Positions 25,102 through 33,451 of a DNA stretch of 64,000 bases are shown piece by piece. Both the position numbers and the translations under genes were made by a program. Below the pieces are notes generated by a model. It was given only the letters and a program-made list of their open reading frames with translations, was not told the DNA's origin and did not search any database. The stretch is from Dactylosporangium fulvum (lineage in GTDB: Bacteria > Actinomycetota > Actinomycetes > Mycobacteriales > Micromonosporaceae), in the NCBI RefSeq assembly GCF_025137375.1, contig NZ_CP073720.1, positions 4,922,501 through 4,986,500 of the forward strand. Direction: 5' to 3'. Each line of letters opens with the position of its first letter. Position 1 is the first letter of the stretch.

Positions 25102-25530
25102 ATGCGGGTCAGCACAATGCCGCGCGTGGAACAGGACGAAGCGCAGGCCAAGCGGCGGGGCTGGTTCGACGGGGCGCCGAGCTGTGATCTCGGCGGCTGC
25201 GACGGTTGTGACGGGTGCGACGGCTGCGACTGCAACCCGTTCATGCTGAGCTCGATGCTGCTCGGCGCGATCGCGCTCACCGCCCCGGCACGGAAACCGC
25301 GCCGGGGCGCCACCGGGCCGGGGCGGGCCGGCGTGGCGGCCATCCGCGGTTATCAGCGGTGGTTGTCGCCGCACCTGCCGACCCGCTGCCGGCAGGTGCC
25401 GACCTGCAGCAACTACGGTCTCGAGGCGGTCCGCCGCTACGGGCTCGTCACCGGCTCCCGGCTCACCGCCGCCCGCATCCGCCGCTGCAACGCGTCGACG
25501 CCACGGGGCACGCACGATCCCGTGCCGTAA
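25102..25530 (+). CDS. YidD-family membrane protein insertion factor with Cys-rich N-terminal extension
   Basis: Residues 77-130 match the YidD/DUF37 domain: GYQRWLSPHLPTRCRQVPTCSNYGLEAVRRYG, which carries the conserved SP, CR-x-x-PTCS-x-Y and RxRxC-like positions. YidD helps the YidC insertase place proteins in the membrane. The N-terminal 60 residues are unusual: a CDGC ladder (GGCDGCDGCDGCDC) followed by a short hydrophobic segment MLSSMLLGAIALTAPA. The total is 142 residues, longer than a typical YidD. It is not beside rpmH, rnpA or yidC, so it is a second, specialised copy. A start at the sixth codon (MPRVEQDEAQ) is also possible. Confidence 0.82.
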   Translation: MRVSTMPRVEQDEAQAKRRGWFDGAPSCDLGGCDGCDGCDGCDCNPFMLSSMLLGAIALTAPARKPRRGATGPGRAGVAAIRGYQRWLSPHLPTRCRQVPTCSNYGLEAVRRYGLVTGSRLTAARIRRCNASTPRGTHDPVP

Positions 25531-25815
25531 GCGCCGTTCACTCGCCGGTGACCCGGTAGCGGGCGTCGATCCCATCAGGTGCTGGCCCGCACCTCCGGCG
25601 CCAAGCGCTACCGCCCCCGGTCGTCGGTGAGCTGACACTCACGGATCAGGCCCTCAAGCTGCCGGACGAGAGGGGCGGAGCGCCCCGCACTGAGCTGCGC
25701 CTTCGTGCGTCCGTGCCCCGCGGCGGCGGACCGACGCCGATTTTTTGTCGGTGGGTGCCGCTATCGTGTCGCCACCGCAATCCGGGTGACCGGGGGACCA
25801 TCGCAGGAGGCTCTG
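25531..25815. other. Intergenic region, no gene recognised
   Basis: These 285 bp have no frame that resembles a protein family. The last 70 bp are less GC-rich (a TTTTTTGTCGG stretch at about 25741) and probably hold the promoter of the five-gene block that follows. Confidence 0.5.
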
Positions 25816-28800
25816 GTGTCCAGTGTCGAACATATGTTCGAAGTGCCGTCGTCGTGGGTGCGGCACATCGTCCCTCGGCGGGGCGGCGTGCCGGGGCCGG
25901 AGCTTCCGCACAGACCCGTCCTCGACGCGGCCCTGGCCGAGGAACTGGCCCGGGTCGTGGTGCGGCTGCCGGTGATACTCGGCCATCCGGAGACGCCCGC
26001 GGAGGTGGCCGTCGCCGGCAAGGCCTACGTGGAGGACGCGGCGAGCGCGCCGCTCGGTGACGCCGTCGCGGCCGCCGTGCTGATCCGGCGGATCGGCCGC
26101 TCCGCCCAGGTGTCCTTGGACTCGCTGGTGGACACGTGGGTGGCCGGCGCCGGCGTCCGGCACGCGGCGTGGGCGGTGGCCGAGCTGGCCGGGCTGTATC
26201 TCGGGACCGACCGGACCGGCGCGACCGACCTCGTCACCTGGGCACACCCGGACCGTCCCCGGCAGGCGTTCCTGCGCGAGGGCTGGATGCAGCTCGTCCT
26301 GCGGCTGCGGGCACACCTCGCCGTCGCCACCGGCGACGAGCATCGAGCGGTCGTGGCCGACCTCGCCGCGCTGCGGGACGACCCACGCCTGCTGTGCCGG
26401 CTGACCGCGACACTGCTCGCGCCCACCGAGACCGGCTGGGTCGACGAGGACTGCGCGGCCTTCGCCGGCCTGCGCGACGAGATGCTCTGCCGGCTTCTGC
26501 TGCCGGCCGTCGGCACCCGCCGTCAGCTCGACCTCCTCCTGCAGGTCATGGCGCCGGAGTGGGTGTTCTGGGACGAGCCGACGATCCTCACCCTGGCCGC
26601 GGAGATCGGGCCTGATCTCGAGCCGGTGCTCGTCCACTGGCTGGCCACGGGGGCGCTGACCGCCGCAGCGGTGGCGTGGACGGCGACGATCCTCGCCGCG
26701 ATCCCGACCGACACGGCGTTCGACGCCCTGGCGCACCGCTCCGGCTGGCGGCAGGTGCAGCCGGCACTGGCCGAGGCGATCCACCGGTTCCCGGAGCGGG
26801 CGCTGCGCAGGCTCGCCGAGGGCCCCGCGCACCCGATGGCCGAGGTGCTGCTCACCAGGCACGTCCGGGCCGACCGTGGCCGTGCCGCCCGGCTGCTGCC
26901 GGCGCTCGGCGAGGCGGCTGCGGCCCGCGTCCGGGCGGTCCTGCAGGCCGACGCCGGCCCGGAGGCTCCGGCCGATGCGGTTCCCGCCGTCCTCGCGGTC
27001 CCGCCGTGGACGGCCCGCCGGCCGGACGCGCCGGTCGTCGCCGGCCTGGTCTGCCCGGATCCGCCCGCCGTTCCGCGCCGGGGGAGCGGCCCGTGGGCGG
27101 CGGCGAGCGCCGACGCGCTCCTGGACCGGGTCGGGCCCGACGTCGCCGGCTGGATGGCCGGCTGGCTCGCCCGGTCCGAGCAGGCCCGGCCGGTCGCCCG
27201 GGAGTGGCTGCGCCGCCACCCCGACGGCGCCGCCCGTGCGCTGATCCCGGCCGCGCTGGCCCGTCCGGGCACGGCCCGCCGTGACGCCGAGCGCGCCCTG
27301 CACCTCATCGTCCGATGCGGACACAGGGACGTCGTGCTGGCCGCCGCGGAGCAATACGGTCCGCCGGCCCTCGACGGCGTCCGGGCGCTGCTCGACGGCG
27401 ACCCGCTCCACGTGCTGCCGGCACGGATTCCGGCCGTGCCCGACTGGGCGGACCCCGCGTCCCTGTCCCGGCCCCGGCTCCGTGCCGGCGGCGTGCTTCC
27501 GGCCGGGCCGGCACGTCATCTCGTCACGATGCTGGCCATGTCCACGCTCGACGAGCCCTATGCGGGTGTCGCCCTGGTCCGCCGGGCAGGTGACCCGGCG
27601 AGCCTCGCCGAGTTCGGCTGGGCGCTCTTTCAGAGCTGGCGGGCGGCCGGTCGACCGGCGGCGCACCGGTGGGCGTTCACGGCACTCGGATTGCTCGGCG
27701 ACGACACCACCGTCACCCGGCTCGCACCGATCGTGCGTGACTGGCACGCATACGGTGAACACGCCAATGCCCGTGCCGGTGTCGACGTCCTCGCCGCCCT
27801 CGGCACCCCGGCCGCGCTCCGTCAGCTCCAGCGGCTCGCCGGTCAGCCCGGCACCGCGCGGCTGAAGGAGCACGCCAGGCGCAAGGCCGCCGAGGTCGCG
27901 GCAGCCGCCGGGCTGAGCGCCGACGAGCTGGCCGACCGGCTGGTCCCCGACTTCGGTTTGGCCGCCGACGGGAGCCTGTCGCTGGACTACGGGTCGCGGC
28001 GCTTCACGGTGTGGTTCGACGAACAGCTGAGGCCGTTCGTGACGGACGCCGACGGCAGGCGGCGTAGGGATTTGCCGAAGCCGGGTGTGAAGGATGATCC
28101 GGTGGTGGCGGTTGCGTCGTATCAGCGGTTTGTGGGGTTGCGGAAGGATGTTCGGACGGTCGCGTCGGATCAGGTGCGTCGGTTGGAGCTGGCGATGGTG
28201 TCGCAGCGGCGGTGGAGTGGTGCGGACTTTCGGCGGTTTTTTGTTGGGCATCCGTTGTTGTGGCATGTGGTGCGGCGGTTGGTGTGGGCGGTGTATGGCG
28301 TGGACGGCTCGGTGGTGACCGGGTTTCGGGTGGCTGAGGATCGGACGTTCGCTGATGTGGGGGAGGAGGTGGTGATGCTTGCCGATGATGCGGTGGTGGG
28401 TGTGGTGCATCCGTTGCAGTTGGGTGACGCGGTGTCGGCGTGGGCGGAGGTGTTCGCCGATTACGAGATTCTGCAACCGTTCCCGCAACTCGGCCGCGAC
28501 GTCCACACGCTGACCGGCGACGAGCGCGCCGCGCAGAGCCTCACCCACCTCGTCGGGCGCAAGACCCCGACCGGCAAGCTGCTCGGCCTGGAGCGGCGCG
28601 GCTGGCGGCGGGAGGAGCCCCAGGACGGCGGCCACCAGGGCTACATCTCCAAGCCGGTGCCCGGTGGCTTCGAGGTTGTCGTCGACCTGAATCCCGGCAT
28701 CGCCATCGGCAGCATCGACATCTTCCCGGAACAGGTGTTGCAGGACATCTGGGTCTGCGGCTCGCAGGAGAGCCGCTGGCACCGGCAAGGCCAGCACCGC

Positions 28801-28866
28801 CTCGGTGACCTCGACCCGGTCACCGCGTCCGAGATCATCCGCGAGCTGCAGGAGGTCACCTCATGA
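25816..28866 (+). CDS. DUF4132 domain protein (YehI/MolR-like), first gene of a five-gene system
   Basis: This is a cytoplasmic protein of about 1016 residues from the GTG at 25816, which has a CAGGAGG site 5 nt upstream. The first 680 residues are helical and HEAT-like. The last 300 contain the DUF4132 core: LSLDYGSRRFTVWFDEQLRPFV, LRKDVRTVASDQVRRLELAMV, PLLWHVVRRLVWAVY, and GLERRGWRREEPQDGG, ending with a DLNPGIAIG strand. E. coli YehI carries the same domain. The stop overlaps the MoxR start by ATGA. Codon use changes abruptly between about 28076 and 28470, inside the most conserved part. The function is unknown. Its size and repeats suggest a scaffold or target-binding subunit. Confidence 0.9.
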   Translation: MSSVEHMFEVPSSWVRHIVPRRGGVPGPELPHRPVLDAALAEELARVVVRLPVILGHPETPAEVAVAGKAYVEDAASAPLGDAVAAAVLIRRIGRSAQVSLDSLVDTWVAGAGVRHAAWAVAELAGLYLGTDRTGATDLVTWAHPDRPRQAFLREGWMQLVLRLRAHLAVATGDEHRAVVADLAALRDDPRLLCRLTATLLAPTETGWVDEDCAAFAGLRDEMLCRLLLPAVGTRRQLDLLLQVMAPEWVFWDEPTILTLAAEIGPDLEPVLVHWLATGALTAAAVAWTATILAAIPTDTAFDALAHRSGWRQVQPALAEAIHRFPERALRRLAEGPAHPMAEVLLTRHVRADRGRAARLLPALGEAAAARVRAVLQADAGPEAPADAVPAVLAVPPWTARRPDAPVVAGLVCPDPPAVPRRGSGPWAAASADALLDRVGPDVAGWMAGWLARSEQARPVAREWLRRHPDGAARALIPAALARPGTARRDAERALHLIVRCGHRDVVLAAAEQYGPPALDGVRALLDGDPLHVLPARIPAVPDWADPASLSRPRLRAGGVLPAGPARHLVTMLAMSTLDEPYAGVALVRRAGDPASLAEFGWALFQSWRAAGRPAAHRWAFTALGLLGDDTTVTRLAPIVRDWHAYGEHANARAGVDVLAALGTPAALRQLQRLAGQPGTARLKEHARRKAAEVAAAAGLSADELADRLVPDFGLAADGSLSLDYGSRRFTVWFDEQLRPFVTDADGRRRRDLPKPGVKDDPVVAVASYQRFVGLRKDVRTVASDQVRRLELAMVSQRRWSGADFRRFFVGHPLLWHVVRRLVWAVYGVDGSVVTGFRVAEDRTFADVGEEVVMLADDAVVGVVHPLQLGDAVSAWAEVFADYEILQPFPQLGRDVHTLTGDERAAQSLTHLVGRKTPTGKLLGLERRGWRREEPQDGGHQGYISKPVPGGFEVVVDLNPGIAIGSIDIFPEQVLQDIWVCGSQESRWHRQGQHRLGDLDPVTASEIIRELQEVTS

Positions 28867-29984
28867 CCACGACCGACGTTCCGGCGCCGGAGGCGGACCC
28901 GGACGGCCGGGTGCAGCGGCCGCCGGCCGAGGTGCGCTACGCCGGCGAACTGGCCCGCCTCCGCGAGACCGACACCGGCGAGCGGCCGCCCGGCTGGGCG
29001 CTGAGCCTCCAGGCCGCGCGCCGATTTGTCGTCGGCGACGAGCGGCTCGGCATCACCCGCAAGTTCGTCGGTGACCCGTCGCTCATCGACCGCGCGCTCG
29101 TGTCGCTCGCGACCAGCCGCGGGCTGATGCTCGTCGGTGAGCCCGGCACCGCCAAGTCACTGCTGTCCGAGCTGCTCGCCGCCGCGGTCAGCGGCACGTC
29201 CACCCTCACCATCCAGGGCGGCGCCGCGACGACCGAGGACCAGATCAAGTACGGGTGGAACTACGCCCTGCTGGTCGCCGAGGGGCCGTCCACGCGGTCG
29301 CTCGTGCCGGCGCCGCTGCTGCGCGGCATGGCCGAGGGGAAGGTGGTGCGGTTCGAGGAGATCACCCGCTGCCCGCTCGAGGTCCAGGACTGCCTGCTGT
29401 CGCCGCTGTCCGACCGGGTGCTGGCCATCCCGGAGCTGACCGGCCCGGACGCGATGGTGTTCGCCCGCGAGGGATTCAACGTCATCGCCACCGCCAACAC
29501 CCGCGACCGCGGTGTCAACGAGATGAGCGCCGCCCTCAAGCGCCGCTTCAACTTCGAGACGGTGTTCCCGATCGCCGACTTCGACACCGAGCTGGCCCTC
29601 GTCGAAGCCGAGGCGGGTGCGCTGCTGCGCCGCTCGGGCGTCGGCGCCGCACCCCGCCGCGACGTGCTCGAGGTGCTGGTCACCACGTTCCGCGAGTTGC
29701 GCACCGGGCAGACCGCCCGAGGCGACACGATGGACCGGCTCTCCGCGGTGATGAGCACCGCCGAGGCGGTCACCGTCGCGCACGCGATCGGTCTGCGGGG
29801 CTGGTTCCTGCGCGGCGAGGCCGGCACCGCCGAGGACTTCGTGTCCTGCCTCGCCGGCACCGCGGCCAAGGACAACCCCGAGGACCTGGCCCGGCTCCGG
29901 CGCTATCTGGAGCAGCAGGTCCGGGGGCGCTCCGGGCCGCAGTGGCAGGCGGCTCACGCGGCCCGCCACTTCCTGCCGGGCTGA
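28863..29984 (+). CDS. MoxR-type AAA+ ATPase (YehL-like)
   Basis: This AAA+ protein of 373 residues should supply ATP-driven remodelling for the system. Walker A is GEPGTAKS at residues 92-99. The MoxR insert TIQGGAATTEDQIKYGWNYALL follows, then Walker B in KVVRFEEITRCP, sensor 1 in NVIATANTRDRGVNEMSAALKRRF, and an arginine finger in the same stretch. MoxR ATPases usually work with VWA-domain proteins, and one is encoded two genes downstream. The start overlaps the DUF4132 stop, and the next gene begins 3 nt after its own stop. Confidence 0.95.
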   Translation: MTTTDVPAPEADPDGRVQRPPAEVRYAGELARLRETDTGERPPGWALSLQAARRFVVGDERLGITRKFVGDPSLIDRALVSLATSRGLMLVGEPGTAKSLLSELLAAAVSGTSTLTIQGGAATTEDQIKYGWNYALLVAEGPSTRSLVPAPLLRGMAEGKVVRFEEITRCPLEVQDCLLSPLSDRVLAIPELTGPDAMVFAREGFNVIATANTRDRGVNEMSAALKRRFNFETVFPIADFDTELALVEAEAGALLRRSGVGAAPRRDVLEVLVTTFRELRTGQTARGDTMDRLSAVMSTAEAVTVAHAIGLRGWFLRGEAGTAEDFVSCLAGTAAKDNPEDLARLRRYLEQQVRGRSGPQWQAAHAARHFLPG

Positions 29985-29987
29985 GCC

Positions 29988-32321
29988 GTGCCCGCCACGT
30001 TCATCGGGGTGCGGCACCACAGCCCCGCCTGCGCCAGGCTCGTCGGCGCGACCATCGCGGCCCTGCGGCCCGCCCACGTGCTGGTCGAGGGGCCGGCCGA
30101 CATGAACGACCGCATCGACGAGCTGCTGCTCGGCCACGAGTTGCCGGTGGCCGTCTTCAGCAGCTACCGGGACGCCGAGCGGCACCAGGGCTCGTGGGCG
30201 CCGTTCTGCTCGTATTCCCCGGAGTGGGTCGCGCTGTCCGCCGGCCGCGCGGCCGGTGCCGCCGTGCGGTTCATCGACCTGCCGTCGTGGGACAAGGCGC
30301 TCGCCCGCCTCGAGAACCGGTACGCCGACGCGGAACATCGCTACAGCGACGTCGTCGATCGGTTGCTGGCCGCCTTCGCGGTCGACAACGTCGACACACT
30401 GTGGGATCACCTGTTCGAGATCGAGCCGGACGACGGGCTGGCCGAGCGCCTCGACACCTACTTCGACCTGCTGCGCGGCGAGACCGAAGCCGGGGCCGAC
30501 GACACGGCCCGCGAGGCGTACATGGCCCGGTGGGTGCGCGCCGCCGTCGCCGACGCCGGTGACCGGCCCGTCGTCGTGGTCACCGGCGGCTTCCACCGGC
30601 CGGCCCTGATCCGGCTGGTCGCGGAGGCGACCGGCGGGGACGACGCGGCATGGCCCGAGGTCCCCGCATTCCCGGACGGCGCGGTCGGCGGCAGCTACCT
30701 CGTGCCCTACTCGTTCCGCCGGCTCGACGCCTTCGACGGCTACCAGTCGGGCATGCCCTCACCGGAGTACTACCAGCGACTCTGGGAGCACGGGCCGGAG
30801 CTCGCCGCGACCCACCTGGTCGAAAGCGTCGTCGGCCGGCTGCGCGCACGCAAACAGCCGGTGTCGACCTCGGACCTGATCGCCGCCCGCACCGCCGCGA
30901 CCGGCCTCGCGCTCGTGCGCGGGCACCGGCACCCGGCCCGCACCGACGTCCTCGACGGCCTCGCCTCAGCCCTGGTCAACGAGGCGCTCGACGTGCCATT
31001 GCCGTGGGCGACCCGCGGCCGGCTCAGCGAAGGCACCCACCCCGCCGTGGTCGAGATGATCGCGGCGCTCAGCGGCACCCGCGTCGGCCGCCTGCACCCG
31101 GACACACCGCTGCCGCCGCTCGTCCACCACGCCACCGCCGAGCTGGAGCGGCAGGACCTCGACCACCGTCCGGGCGGGCGGGACGTGAAGCTCGACCTGA
31201 CCGCCGACACGGACCGCAGCCGCAGCCGGACCCTGCACCGCCTGCGCGTGCTGCACATTCCCGGCTTCGTCCGCGAGCACGGACCGGCCACCGGCGTCGA
31301 CGCGGTGCTCGACGAGCGCTGGACGGTCGAGCCGCACGAGCAGCAGCTCACGGCGCTCATCGAGGCCGGCAGCTACGGCGCGACGCTCGACGAGGCCGCG
31401 GCGGCGGTGCTGGCCGAGCGTGTGCGCGCGGCCGACCGCGACGTCGAGCAGCTCGCCGGCACGCTGTTCGACGCGGCGCTGTGCGGCATCGACATGCTTT
31501 CCGACCGGGTCCTCGACGACATTGCCCGGATGATCGGCACCGCACCCGACCTCGGCCCGCTCGGCCAGGTCCTCGACGTCACCCTTGCTCTGTGGCGGCA
31601 CGACCGGCTGCTCGGCACCGCCCGCAGCGCCCCGCTCGCCGCCGCCATCGCCGCGGCCGCCGATCGCGTGTTGTGGCTCGCCGAAGGCGTTCGCGGCGGC
31701 AGCGCACCCGCGGAACCGCGCCGGATCCGCGCGCTCGCGGCCACCCGCGACGCGATCGTCCACGCCGGTGCGGTGCTCGGCCTGGACCGCGACGCCGCGC
31801 TCGCCGTCGCCGGTCGGATCGCCGACGATCGGGACGCGCCCCCCGACCTGCGCGGCGCCGCGTTCGGGTTCGGCTGGTCCCTCGAGCCGGCCGCCGCCGG
31901 GGTGACCACGCGCCGCGACCCCGTCCGCGCGGTCCGGGGTGCGGCGGCACCGGAGTCCGTCGGGGACTGGCTCGCCGGGCTGTTCGCGCTCGCCCGGGAG
32001 GAGGTCCTGCACGCCACCGGCGTGCTCGACGTCCTCGACGAGCTCGTCGCCGGCTTCGGCGACGAGGACTTCCTCGTCGCGCTGCCCGCCCTACGGCAGG
32101 CGTTCGCCTACTTCCCGCCGCGCGAGCGCGAGACGATCGCCCGGCACGTGCTGGCCCGGCGCGGCCTGGCCGGCTCCGGACGCGCCCTGCTGCGCCTGCC
32201 CGTCGGCGCCGAGATCGTCGCGGCGGGCACGGTCCTCGACGCGCGGGTCGACGCCGTCCTGCACCGGGAAGGCCTGCTGTCCGCCGACCGACCTGCCGAG
32301 CCCAGTGAGGTGGAGCAATGA
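29988..32321 (+). CDS. DUF5682 family protein (YehM-like)
   Basis: The product is 777 residues from the GTG at 29988. It begins TFIGVRHHSPACARLVGATIAALRP, the conserved opening of DUF5682, with HVLVEGPADMND and an FSSYRD segment soon after. This N-terminal third resembles a TraB/ChaN-like erythromycin-esterase-type fold, but that is an impression only. The rest is helical, ending with FAYFPPRERETIARHVLARRGL. No catalytic motif is certain. It overlaps the VWA gene by ATGA. E. coli YehM, from memory, is of similar size and holds the same place in its cluster. Confidence 0.9.
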   Translation: MPATFIGVRHHSPACARLVGATIAALRPAHVLVEGPADMNDRIDELLLGHELPVAVFSSYRDAERHQGSWAPFCSYSPEWVALSAGRAAGAAVRFIDLPSWDKALARLENRYADAEHRYSDVVDRLLAAFAVDNVDTLWDHLFEIEPDDGLAERLDTYFDLLRGETEAGADDTAREAYMARWVRAAVADAGDRPVVVVTGGFHRPALIRLVAEATGGDDAAWPEVPAFPDGAVGGSYLVPYSFRRLDAFDGYQSGMPSPEYYQRLWEHGPELAATHLVESVVGRLRARKQPVSTSDLIAARTAATGLALVRGHRHPARTDVLDGLASALVNEALDVPLPWATRGRLSEGTHPAVVEMIAALSGTRVGRLHPDTPLPPLVHHATAELERQDLDHRPGGRDVKLDLTADTDRSRSRTLHRLRVLHIPGFVREHGPATGVDAVLDERWTVEPHEQQLTALIEAGSYGATLDEAAAAVLAERVRAADRDVEQLAGTLFDAALCGIDMLSDRVLDDIARMIGTAPDLGPLGQVLDVTLALWRHDRLLGTARSAPLAAAIAAAADRVLWLAEGVRGGSAPAEPRRIRALAATRDAIVHAGAVLGLDRDAALAVAGRIADDRDAPPDLRGAAFGFGWSLEPAAAGVTTRRDPVRAVRGAAAPESVGDWLAGLFALAREEVLHATGVLDVLDELVAGFGDEDFLVALPALRQAFAYFPPRERETIARHVLARRGLAGSGRALLRLPVGAEIVAAGTVLDARVDAVLHREGLLSADRPAEPSEVEQ

Positions 32322-33451
32322 CCGAACCGGCCCTGGAACGCTGGCGGCTCGTTCTCGGCGAGGCGGCCGAGGACGGACTCGGCGGCGGGCACCTCACCGC
32401 GCAGGGACAGTCCCGGGACGCCGCGCTCGACTGGCTCTACAGCCGGGACGAGGACCTCGACCGGCGCGGTGTCCGCCGGCCCACGTCCCGGCACGGCGGC
32501 GACGGACCGTCGGTGCTCACGACCGTCGACTGGCTCGACCAGATCACCCGGCTCTTCCCGAAGGAGACGATCGAGCGGCTGCAGCGGGACGCCGTCGAGC
32601 GGTACCAGATCCACGACGTCGTCACCGACCCGGCCGTCCTCGCCCGGGTCGAGCCGAGCGCGGCCCTGCTGCGGGCGGTCCTGCGCACCAAGCACCTGAT
32701 GAACCCGGAGGTGCTGCGACTCGCCCGCCGTATCGTCGAGGCGGTCGTGCGCGAGCTGATGGAGAAGCTCGCCACCGAGGTGCGGCAGGCGTTCTCCGGG
32801 GCGAAGGCCCGCCGGCCCAGCCGGTTCAAGCTGGCCCGCAACTTCGACGTGCGGCGGACGCTCCGCGAGAACCTCCGGCACTACCGGCCGGACGAGCGCC
32901 GGGTGTACATCGAGACCCCGCACTTCGTCTCCCGCACCCGCCGGCACCTCGACCAGTGGCAGGTGATCCTGCTCGTCGACCAGTCCGGCTCGATGGTCGA
33001 CTCGGTGATCCACTCGGCGGTCACCGCCGCGTGCCTGTGGGGCCTGCCCGGGGTCAAGACCCACTTGGTCGCGTTCGACACCGAGATCGTCGACCTGAGC
33101 GGCGAGGTCGACGACCCGGTCGACGTGCTCATGCGGGTCCAGCTCGGCGGGGGCACGGACATCGCACGCGCCGTCGCGTACGCCGCACAGCTCGTCGAGC
33201 AGCCGCGCCGGACGATCATCGCCCTGATCACCGACTTCTACGAAGGCGGTGATCCGGAACGACTGATCCGCCTCGTCCGCGACCTCGTCCAGCAGGGGAC
33301 GAAGGTCCTCGGGCTGGCCGCGCTGGACGAGGCCGCCAACCCCGACTTCGACCGGGGGACCGCCCAGCGGCTCGCCGGCGTGGGCGCGTTCGTCGGCGCG
33401 ATGACCCCCGGCGAGCTGGCCGGCTTCGTCGCGGAAAGCATCGGCCGATGA
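32318..33451 (+). CDS. VWA-domain protein (YehP/CoxE-like)
   Basis: The product is 377 residues. The N-terminal half is helical (DQITRLFPKETIERLQRDAVERYQ). The von Willebrand A domain starts near residue 210, with the metal-ion-dependent adhesion site DQSGSM, a Thr in LGGGTDIARAV and an Asp in LITDFYEGGD. The MIDAS is complete, so the protein should bind a metal and a partner. VWA proteins of this kind are adaptors for MoxR ATPases. It overlaps both neighbours by ATGA. Confidence 0.94.
   Translation: MTEPALERWRLVLGEAAEDGLGGGHLTAQGQSRDAALDWLYSRDEDLDRRGVRRPTSRHGGDGPSVLTTVDWLDQITRLFPKETIERLQRDAVERYQIHDVVTDPAVLARVEPSAALLRAVLRTKHLMNPEVLRLARRIVEAVVRELMEKLATEVRQAFSGAKARRPSRFKLARNFDVRRTLRENLRHYRPDERRVYIETPHFVSRTRRHLDQWQVILLVDQSGSMVDSVIHSAVTAACLWGLPGVKTHLVAFDTEIVDLSGEVDDPVDVLMRVQLGGGTDIARAVAYAAQLVEQPRRTIIALITDFYEGGDPERLIRLVRDLVQQGTKVLGLAALDEAANPDFDRGTAQRLAGVGAFVGAMTPGELAGFVAESIGR

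Noticed and set aside
25654..28797. Long minus-strand frame opposite the DUF4132 gene
   Set aside because: Low-complexity His/Pro/Arg/Gln composition with no domain. The plus strand encodes a recognised family.
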